Source of the DNA: Caldilineae bacterium
GTDB taxonomy: Bacteria > Chloroflexota > Anaerolineae > J102
Assembly: GCA_003694905.1 (NCBI GenBank)
Contig: RFJM01000036.1
Span: 1 to 12,481 of the forward strand
Reading direction: 5' to 3'
Length of the DNA stretch: 12,481 bases
Part shown: piece by piece, positions 7,242 through 12,481 of the stretch
Layout of the letters: each line of letters opens with the position of its first letter
Position numbering within the stretch: position 1 is the first letter of the stretch
Notes under the pieces: generated by a model
The model's database searches: none
The model's input: the letters and a program-made list of their open reading frames with translations, nothing else
Told to the model about the DNA's origin: nothing
Made by a program: the position numbers and the translations under genes

Positions 7242-8606
7242 ATGAGCGAACGAACTCGATTCGATCTTCCCCAGAGTGAGATCCCCAAGGCGTGGTACAA
7301 CATCCAGGCCGATCTCCCTGAGCCCCTGCCGCCGGTGATTCATCCGGGAACGCTGCAGCCCATCGGTCCCGATGATCTGGCCCCTCTGTTCCCTATGGCA
7401 CTGATCATGCAGGAAGTGAGCCAGGAGCGCTACGTCGAGATCCCCGAACCGGTGCTGGATGTATACCGGCTGTGGCGGCCAACGCCGCTGATCCGCGCCC
7501 GCCGACTGGAGCAGCATCTGGATACGCCCGCCCACATTTATTACAAGTACGAGGGCACCTCTCCATCGGGTTCCCACAAGCCCAACACTGCCGTCGCGCA
7601 GGCCTTCTACAATAAGGAGGAGGGTATCAAAGCGCTCACGACAGAGACGGGGGCCGGGCAGTGGGGCAGTGCGCTATCCATGGCCTGCCATTTCTTTGAT
7701 CTCGACTGCGAGGTCTACATGGTGAAGATCTCGTATCAGCAAAAGCCCTATCGCCGCAGTCTGATGCAGACCTTTGGTGCCACGGTCACTCCGAGCCCCT
7801 CGAACAAGACCAATGCGGGCCGCGCCATCCTGGAGCAGGATCCCGATTCACCGGGCTCGCTGGGCATCGCCATTTCCGAAGCGGTGGAGGCGGCCGCCAC
7901 CAGTGGTGGCACCAAGAAGTACTCCCTGGGCTCGGTGCTCAATCATGTATTGATGCATCAGACCATCATCGGGGAAGAGGTGGTCAAGCAGATGGAGATG
8001 GCAGGTGAATACCCGGATATCATGATCGGTTGTGTGGGGGGTGGCTCCAACTTCGCCGGCCTTGTGTTGCCCTTCGTACGCGAAAAGATCGTGAACGGCA
8101 AGGACATCCGCTTCATTGCCGTGGAACCCACGGCCGCGCCCAGTCTGACCAAGGGTAAGTACGTGTATGACTTTGGCGATACCGGCAAGATGACGCCGCT
8201 GGTGAAGATGTACACCCTTGGGCATTCGTTCATCCCCGCGCCGATTCACGCGGGTGGGCTGCGCTATCACGGCATGGCGCCCATTGTCTGCCATCTGTAC
8301 GATCTGGGCATCATCGAGGCCGTGGCAGTCCCGCAGAATCCTGTCTTCGAGGCGGCGGTCACCTTTGCCCGCACCGAGGGCATCGTCCCCGCGCCGGAGA
8401 CCTCGCACGCGGTGCGCGTGGCCATTGACGAAGCCCTGAAGTGTAAGGAATCGGGCGAGTCCAAGACCATCGTTTTCAACTTGAGCGGCCACGGCCACTT
8501 CGATATGGCTGCCTACGACGCCTATTTCAGTGGTCAGCTACCCGATTACGACTACCCGGCCGAGGAAGTGGAACGGGCCCTGGCCGACCTGCCGCAGATC
8601 GCGTAG
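7242..8606 (+). CDS. trpB2: TrpB2-type tryptophan synthase beta subunit, PLP-dependent
   Basis: This 454-residue enzyme is the long TrpB2 form, which condenses indole and serine to tryptophan and often acts without a TrpA partner. Classical TrpB1 is about 400 residues. The N-terminal insert with WYNIQADLPEPLPPV (18-32) is characteristic of TrpB2. The PLP lysine is K113 in GSHKPNTA; the candidate catalytic acid is E135 in TTETGAGQWG. The phosphate-binding loop is GGGSN (266-270), and SGHGHFD is at 415-421. No trpA is in view. The gene ends in two in-frame TAG codons (8604 and 8613) within a tandem 9-base repeat GTAGATCCC. The usual role is tryptophan synthesis or indole salvage. Use of O-phosphoserine has been reported for some archaeal members and cannot be decided here. 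Confidence 0.93.
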   Translation: MSERTRFDLPQSEIPKAWYNIQADLPEPLPPVIHPGTLQPIGPDDLAPLFPMALIMQEVSQERYVEIPEPVLDVYRLWRPTPLIRARRLEQHLDTPAHIYYKYEGTSPSGSHKPNTAVAQAFYNKEEGIKALTTETGAGQWGSALSMACHFFDLDCEVYMVKISYQQKPYRRSLMQTFGATVTPSPSNKTNAGRAILEQDPDSPGSLGIAISEAVEAAATSGGTKKYSLGSVLNHVLMHQTIIGEEVVKQMEMAGEYPDIMIGCVGGGSNFAGLVLPFVREKIVNGKDIRFIAVEPTAAPSLTKGKYVYDFGDTGKMTPLVKMYTLGHSFIPAPIHAGGLRYHGMAPIVCHLYDLGIIEAVAVPQNPVFEAAVTFARTEGIVPAPETSHAVRVAIDEALKCKESGESKTIVFNLSGHGHFDMAAYDAYFSGQLPDYDYPAEEVERALADLPQIA

Positions 8607-8633
8607 ATCCCGTAGATCCCATTGAGAGAGGTA

Positions 8634-8662
8634 GGGCGAGCCGCGCGCGGTGCGGCTCGCCC
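8634..8662 (+). terminator. 11-bp hairpin after trpB2
   Basis: GGGCGAGCCGC (8634-8644) pairs perfectly with GCGGCTCGCCC (8652-8662) around a 7-base loop, 28 bases past the trpB2 stop. No T run follows on the + strand. It is probably a 3' hairpin or a Rho-assisted terminator for trpB2. Confidence 0.55.
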
Positions 8663-8682
8663 GCCCGCGATAGCGGGGCAAG

Positions 8683-8715
8683 AAAAAGCGGGCTCCGGAA
8701 GAAGCCGGAACCCGC
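8683..8715 (-). terminator. intrinsic terminator of the minus-strand methyltransferase gene
   Basis: On the - strand an 11-bp stem (GCGGGTTCCGG, one G-T pair) closes a CTTCTT loop and is followed directly by TTTTT. This is a textbook Rho-independent terminator. It begins 32 bases past the stop codon at 8748. With the hairpin at 8634-8662 it separates the two convergent transcripts. Confidence 0.85.
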
Positions 8716-8747
8716 GGTCACATGAGCTATGGGTGTGCCAGGGAAGA

Positions 8748-9686
8748 TCAGCCGGTCCTGCGTTCGCGGCGTCCGCGACGCCTGCCGGTCGCGGTGCCCT
8801 CTTCGCCTTTCTGCTCGGCTGCTTTCGCCAGCTGGCGTTGCATCATGATCCAGTTCATGCAGTTCTCATCGTGACCCATCAGGACATCGGCGGCGCGGAT
8901 GGCCGTCATGATGGCCTCTTCCAGCGGATTGGTGATGGCACAGGTCATGCCCGCGGCGATGGCCATGCTCACGAAGTGGGCGTTGAGGGCAGGGCGGTTG
9001 GGCAGACCGAAGGAGATGTTGGAAGCGCCGCAGGTGGTGTTGCAGCCCAACTCATCCCGCACCCAGCGCACAATCTGGAAGAGGTGCGCGCCCGAACCGG
9101 TCACGGCCCCGGCCGGCATGGCCAGGGGGTCAATGATGACATCCTGGCGCGGGATACCGTACGACTCGGCCCGTGCTACGATCTTCTTGGCCACCTCGAA
9201 GCGCACCCGCGGATCGTAGGAGATTCCGCTTTCGTCGTTGCACACGGCGATAACGGCGGCGCCGTGTTCCGCCACCAGCGGGAGCACACTCTCCAGCCGC
9301 TCCTCTTCGCCGGTGACCGAGTTGACAATGGGCTTACCGTGGGCTACCTCCAGGCCCGCCTTCAGGGCCGGCACGACCGACGAGTCGATGCTGATGGGCA
9401 CATCCACCACCTCCTGCACTACGCGGATGGCTTCGGCCAGCACTTGCGGCTCCACCTCGTGGGGGTTGGCGACGCCCAGCCCGGCGTTGACATCCAGGAT
9501 GTGCGCTCCGGCTTCCACCTGGGCGATGGCATCTTTGCGCACCCGGCTGAAGTCGCCTTCGCGCATCTCCGCGGCCAGCTTCTTGCGGCCTGTGGGGTTG
9601 ATCCGCTCGCCAATGATGACAAACGGGCGGTCAGGGCCGATGACGACGGTCTTGGTTGGGGATTTGACGACGGTTTCCATGGACAT
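8748..9686 (-). CDS. methyltetrahydrofolate:corrinoid methyltransferase (pterin-binding domain, AcsE/MtrH-like)
   Basis: The protein is a single pterin-binding TIM barrel of the DHPS/AcsE type that moves the methyl group of methyltetrahydrofolate to a corrinoid protein. Motifs are FVIIGERINPTGRKKL (22-37), LDVNAGLG (65-72), PISIDSS (97-103), KPIVNSVTGEEER (118-130), CNDESG (149-154) and ASNISFGLPNRP (221-232), the last holding the conserved Asn near the pterin. From the ATG at 9686 it is 312 residues, with an arginine-rich tail (300-312, GRRRGRRERR) beyond the barrel. A GTG at 9737 would add 17 residues, and METVV could start at 9680; no start has a clear ribosome binding site. No corrinoid protein is adjacent. 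Candidate roles are the Wood-Ljungdahl methyl branch or methyl transfer from methylated amines or ethers. Confidence 0.88.
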   Translation of the reverse strand: MSMETVVKSPTKTVVIGPDRPFVIIGERINPTGRKKLAAEMREGDFSRVRKDAIAQVEAGAHILDVNAGLGVANPHEVEPQVLAEAIRVVQEVVDVPISIDSSVVPALKAGLEVAHGKPIVNSVTGEEERLESVLPLVAEHGAAVIAVCNDESGISYDPRVRFEVAKKIVARAESYGIPRQDVIIDPLAMPAGAVTGSGAHLFQIVRWVRDELGCNTTCGASNISFGLPNRPALNAHFVSMAIAAGMTCAITNPLEEAIMTAIRAADVLMGHDENCMNWIMMQRQLAKAAEQKGEEGTATGRRRGRRERRTG

Positions 9687-9740
9687 GATCTTTGTAAGAA
9701 ATGGAAGGAGCGATACGAATGGTAGGAAACGATCCACACA

Positions 9741-10493
9741 TCAGGGCACGACCCCGCCGTTGACGCGAATTGTCTGCCCTGTGATGTACGATGCCTGGTC
9801 GGATGCCAGCCAGGTGATGGCGTGGGCCACATCCTCCGGCCGGCCCCAGCGGTGGAGAGGGATCCCGCGGCGGATCTGTTCGTAGCGAGCGGCGCTGACC
9901 TCCTCTCCCCATTGAGTCTGGATCCAGCCCGGCGCGACGCAGTTGACTCTCACGGTCGGTGCCAGCGCCTGTGCCAGAGCCCGAGTATATGCCATAATCC
10001 CCCCTTTGACAAGGCTGAATATCTGCCCGGAGACCGTCGACACGCCTCCCACCTCTGCCTGATCCCAACCCAGGTTGATGATGTGCCCGTAGCCTTGCTG
10101 CAGCATGCGCTCGCCTACCAGCCGGCAACATCGCACCGTTCCCCAGACATCGATGGCCAGCAATTGGCTCAACTTTTCCTCCGCGTCTAGCCGATAGCGG
10201 CCCTGACTGAGCACATCCGCGCCGGCATTGTTCACCCACAACGCCACCGAGCCCCGCCACTCCCACGCCACCCGCACCAGCGTATCAACCTGGTCTGCCT
10301 GGCTCACATCCGCGGCAATATGGAGGACGGCAGCTCCCTCGGCCTCCAGTCGCAGGCGAGTCGTGACCGCGTGCTCGTCGGCATGGCGGCTGTTCAAGAC
10401 GATATCCCAGCCGGCGCGGGCGAGGGCCAGGGCGGTTGCCTTGCCTATGCCGGCTGTGGAGCCGGTGATGACGGCGACAGATCGTTCAGACAT
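9741..10493 (-). CDS. short-chain dehydrogenase/reductase family protein with a degenerate active site
   Basis: The 250-residue protein has the SDR Rossmann fold: GSTAGIG cofactor loop at 11-17, ADVS at 61-64, NNAG at 88-91, and the C-terminal ITGQTIRVNGG at 237-247. Three of the four usual catalytic residues differ. The tetrad Asn is D115 (IDVWG), the N-[IV]-S-S serine site reads NLGWDQ (140-145), and the YxxxK tyrosine is F159 (F-S-L-V-K), with only K163 kept. The start at 10493 was chosen because the fold begins there; the 34 extra upstream residues are low-complexity proline-rich. It lies 54 bases upstream of the methyltransferase on the same strand. The function is unknown: it may be a non-redox or altered-chemistry SDR, perhaps of a known divergent WDQ-containing subfamily that I recall only vaguely. 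Confidence 0.85.
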   Translation of the reverse strand: MSERSVAVITGSTAGIGKATALALARAGWDIVLNSRHADEHAVTTRLRLEAEGAAVLHIAADVSQADQVDTLVRVAWEWRGSVALWVNNAGADVLSQGRYRLDAEEKLSQLLAIDVWGTVRCCRLVGERMLQQGYGHIINLGWDQAEVGGVSTVSGQIFSLVKGGIMAYTRALAQALAPTVRVNCVAPGWIQTQWGEEVSAARYEQIRRGIPLHRWGRPEDVAHAITWLASDQASYITGQTIRVNGGVVP

Positions 10494-10594
10494 ATCTGTT
10501 ATCCTTACGGGTCGGGGTAGCTGTGCGGGAAGCGGGGATGGTGTGGGCAAAGGGACCAGGTGGCGGAAAGGCCACGGCACTGCCTGGGAGCACA

Positions 10595-10600
10595 ATTATA
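10595..10600 (-). promoter_or_regulatory. candidate -10 element for the SDR gene
   Basis: TATAAT on the - strand lies about 100 bases upstream of the SDR start in otherwise GC-rich DNA. No good -35 is seen at 17 bases; TTCGGC at 19 bases (10620-10625) is the nearest candidate. If real, the SDR and methyltransferase genes form a unit separate from the ABC transporter. Confidence 0.35.
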
Positions 10601-10650
10601 GGCGCGGTGATGCTTCCCGGCCGAAACGACTGCCGCTTCTCCCCCGCGCC

Positions 10651-11532
10651 TCACTCCTCCCCGCGGCGCATGCGTCGTTCCAGTGCCCGTAGGCCCAATG
10701 TCAGGGTGATGGTCATGATCAGATACAGATACGCCACGACGTTGTAGGTCTCGAAGAAGCGGAAGGTACTGGCCGCATAGACCTTGCCCTGGAAGGTGAT
10801 ATCGGCCACCCCCATGACGGAGACCAGCGAGGAGTCCTTGATCATGGAGATGAAGTTGTTGCCAAGGGGTGGCAGCACCCGCCGTATGGCCTGGGGCAGA
10901 ATGATGAAGCGCAGCGTCTGCCAATAGCTCATACCCAGAGCGCGGGCGGCTTCAGTCTGGCCTTTACCGATAGACTGGATGCCGGCGCGAAACACCTCGG
11001 AGAGGAAGGCGCTGTAGCCGATGGTCAGGGCCAGGATCACGCGTGAGGTGAAGTCGACGTCTCTCACATTCAGTCCGGCCAGTCTCTGGCCGAAACCGGT
11101 CGCTCCGGCCAGACCCAGGCTCAGCAACCAACCTCCGACAGCGTTGATGCCCGCCACCACGCCCGGCGTGCCCGCGAAGACGATGATGTAGAGCAACACC
11201 AACATGGGCATGCCTCGGATGATCTCCACGTAGAAGGTGGCCGTTTCTGAGACCAGGCGATTGCCCGACAGGCGCGCCAGCGCCACCAGCAAACCCAACA
11301 GGAGCGACAGTCCGTATGCGAGCAAAGAGACCCTGATGGTGATGCCAATGCCCGCGCGTACGGCATCGAAGATCACCTGGTAGGTTGCATCGGTGGCGAT
11401 GATGACGGCAAAGACGATGCCCAGGATGATGGCGGCGATGAGCCAATAGGGCGTGCGGTGGTGGATCTGGGCAAGGGCGGAGCGCTGCTCGGGATTGCGT
11501 AGGGCGCTTGGACCGATGTCGGTGGTGTACAT
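10651..11532 (-). CDS. polar-amino-acid ABC transporter permease (HisM/GlnP family)
   Basis: This 293-residue inner-membrane protein forms the channel of an amino-acid importer. It has about five to six hydrophobic helices, the first at residues 30-48. The N-terminal HEQR-type region shows TIRVSLLAYGLSLLLGLLVALAR (65-87) and EIIRGMPMLVLLYII (103-117), typical of the family. The EAA loop that docks on the ATPase is at 194-225, with EAARALGMS, LPQAIRRVLPPLGN at its end, and FISMIKDSSLVSV following. The ATG at 11530-11532 (- strand) is preceded by a weak CAGG. The substrate-binding protein gene is 106 bases upstream, separated by a strong hairpin. No ATPase gene is in view, so it must lie elsewhere or upstream of the binding protein. 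Confidence 0.93.
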   Translation of the reverse strand: MYTTDIGPSALRNPEQRSALAQIHHRTPYWLIAAIILGIVFAVIIATDATYQVIFDAVRAGIGITIRVSLLAYGLSLLLGLLVALARLSGNRLVSETATFYVEIIRGMPMLVLLYIIVFAGTPGVVAGINAVGGWLLSLGLAGATGFGQRLAGLNVRDVDFTSRVILALTIGYSAFLSEVFRAGIQSIGKGQTEAARALGMSYWQTLRFIILPQAIRRVLPPLGNNFISMIKDSSLVSVMGVADITFQGKVYAASTFRFFETYNVVAYLYLIMTITLTLGLRALERRMRRGEE

Positions 11533-11563
11533 GATTGCCTGCCGAAGGGACGCGCATCACAAA

Positions 11564-11592
11564 GCGCGACCGGGTCAATAACCCGGTCGCGC
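11564..11592 (-). terminator. 12-bp perfect hairpin between the binding-protein and permease genes
   Basis: GCGCGACCGGGT (11564-11575) pairs perfectly with 11581-11592 around a 5-base loop. On the - strand it is followed by only TTT. It sits 46 bases after the binding-protein stop and 31 bases before the permease start. Partial terminators or mRNA-stabilising hairpins at this place are a common way to express the binding protein above the permease. That role is inferred here. Confidence 0.7.
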
Positions 11593-11638
11593 CTGCATAC
11601 GCGAAGAGATGTCGGTCACGGGCAAGAAGATGAGGGGC

Positions 11639-12481
11639 TCATTGAGCCATGCCCGGATCGTAGAGGAAGAACCAGCGGTTATTGAGGTAGTCGAAATAGC
11701 CGTCCTGGTGCATGGTGGCGATGGCGGCATTGAAGGGGGCGACGAGGTCGGAGCCAGGGGTGAAGATGAAGCCGAAGTCCTCGGTGGCGAGGGGTTCGCC
11801 GACGACCTTGAGCTTTTCGGGGTGGGCGCCGATGTAACCGCGGCTGGAGGCGGCATCCATGAGTACCATGTCGACATCACCGCTGAGGAGGGCCTGCACG
11901 GCGGCGCCGAAGGTTTCGAAGAGCTTGATGCGCGGGTTCTGCTCGTTGCCGTCCAGGACTTCGTAGACGGCGGTGTAGAAGTTGGTAGTGCCGGCCTGAG
12001 AGCCGATGAGGAGGTCGGGGTTGGCGGCGAATTCTTCAGGGGTGGAGAAGCGGTCTTCGTCGGCGCGGACGAGCATGAACTGCTGGGAGCGCATGTAGGG
12101 GTCGGAGAAATCGACCTGTTGTTTGCGCTCGTCGGTGATGGTGATGCCGTCCATGCCGACGTCGAACTGGCCTTCCCGCACCGCGGAGATCATGGTGTCC
12201 CAGGCGGTGACGTTCCAGTTGACGGTGCAGTTGATGCGGCGGCAGATCTCCTCGACGGCGTCGTATTCCCAGCCCATGGCCTTGCCCGTCCTGGGATCGA
12301 CGAAGTTCAGGGGCACGTAGTCGTTGCCGGTGACGGCCTGGATCTCGCGTCCGCCCAGGTCGGGCATGGTGTCGTAGATATCGTCGGCATTGGGATTGGT
12401 GAGGAAGAACCAGCGGTTATTGAGGTAGTCGAAATAGCCGTCCTGGTGCATGGTGGCGATGGCGGCATTGAAGGGGGCGAC
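11639..12481 (-). CDS. ABC transporter substrate-binding protein, family 3, with tandem modules (5' end missing)
   Basis: The visible 280 residues contain one complete type-3 amino-acid-binding module (residues about 38-265): GREIQAVTGNDYVPLNFVD, the hinge-region GWEYDAVEEICRR, FDVGMDGITIT, VDFSDPYM and GSQAGTTNFY. It ends RWFFLYDPGMAQ. The first 27 visible residues are not a signal peptide but the tail of another such module: VAPFNAAIAT through RWFFL, identical to residues 247-273. The gene therefore encodes at least two fused modules with a 246-residue period, and the frame is open to the window edge. Each module would bind an amino acid or similar polar solute and deliver it to the permease encoded downstream. 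The N-terminus, with the signal peptide or lipobox, is outside the window. Confidence 0.88.
   Translation of the reverse strand, partial: VAPFNAAIATMHQDGYFDYLNNRWFFLTNPNADDIYDTMPDLGGREIQAVTGNDYVPLNFVDPRTGKAMGWEYDAVEEICRRINCTVNWNVTAWDTMISAVREGQFDVGMDGITITDERKQQVDFSDPYMRSQQFMLVRADEDRFSTPEEFAANPDLLIGSQAGTTNFYTAVYEVLDGNEQNPRIKLFETFGAAVQALLSGDVDMVLMDAASSRGYIGAHPEKLKVVGEPLATEDFGFIFTPGSDLVAPFNAAIATMHQDGYFDYLNNRWFFLYDPGMAQ
11663..11743. repeat. 81-base perfect direct repeat, copy 1 (within the binding-protein gene)
   Basis: These 81 bases are identical to 12401-12481, 738 bases away, and encode the 27-residue module tail ending in RWFFL on the - strand. The identity stops at a codon boundary at its left end (TAC here, ACC in the other copy). 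Confidence 0.97.
12401..12481. repeat. 81-base perfect direct repeat, copy 2, running to the window edge
   Basis: This copy is identical at all 81 positions to 11663-11743. It reaches the last base of the window, so the true repeat is probably longer and may cover a whole module of 738 bases. Confidence 0.97.

Noticed and set aside
8622..9725. 367-codon + strand frame over the methyltransferase
   Set aside because: It is the shadow of a clear pterin-binding protein on the - strand and would also cross both terminator hairpins.
9687..9737. GTG start adding 17 residues to the methyltransferase
   Set aside because: There is no ribosome binding site, and the added residues do not resemble the usual family start. 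It cannot be fully excluded because the ATG at 9686 also lacks a clear site.
10494..10595. 34-residue N-terminal extension of the SDR
   Set aside because: It is proline-rich and not a signal peptide, the Rossmann fold starts normally at 10493, and the extension overlaps the candidate -10 element.
1..12481. CRISPR array, insertion sequence, prophage, tRNA or rRNA
   Set aside because: There are no regularly spaced repeats, no transposase-like protein or terminal inverted repeats, no phage genes, and no tRNA-like cloverleaf or rRNA signature. The only long repeat is the 81-base pair in the binding-protein gene.

Overview
The window looks like a piece of a GC-rich bacterial chromosome. The gene set suggests an anaerobic or facultative member of the Chloroflexota (Anaerolineae-like): an NrfD-type membrane subunit with a TorD-like chaperone, an Fe-S-type PurF, a long TrpB2-type enzyme, and a stand-alone methyltetrahydrofolate methyltransferase beside an amino-acid ABC transporter. 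This assignment is an inference from gene families recalled from memory, with no search run. I see no phage, transposon, CRISPR, tRNA or rRNA.

Left block (1-3680, + strand). The C-terminal part of an NrfD/PsrC-like quinol-interacting membrane subunit is followed by a 63-residue single-helix membrane protein, then a TorD-like chaperone fused to a two-cluster ferredoxin domain and a four-cysteine zinc-ribbon-like tail, then an FAD oxidoreductase of the geranylgeranyl-reductase type. This reads as the downstream end of an operon for a complex iron-sulfur molybdoenzyme. The catalytic subunit should lie left of the window.

Central block (3681-8606, + strand). After a 417-base gap come purF and purD, the first two steps of de novo purine synthesis, and then an orphan trpB2 with a long leader. 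The regions upstream of purF and trpB2 share the same promoter-like arrangement: TTGNCN, 17 bases, TTACAC inside the shared word GTGTTACAC.

Right block (8607-12481, - strand). This block is convergent with trpB2. A strong intrinsic terminator closes a methyltetrahydrofolate:corrinoid methyltransferase gene. Upstream of that gene on the same strand lie a short-chain dehydrogenase whose catalytic residues are mostly replaced, a polar-amino-acid ABC permease, a 12-bp perfect hairpin, and a substrate-binding protein gene open to the window edge. That last gene encodes tandemly repeated binding modules: the last 81 bases of the window are identical to 81 bases 738 bp away, so a second (upstream) module begins exactly where the window stops.

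The items most worth a second look are the TorD-ferredoxin-zinc-ribbon fusion within the oxidoreductase operon, the tandem-module binding protein, and the SDR with a degenerate active site. Purine and tryptophan genes appear ordinary apart from the shared promoter and a small ORF overlapping the purF start.
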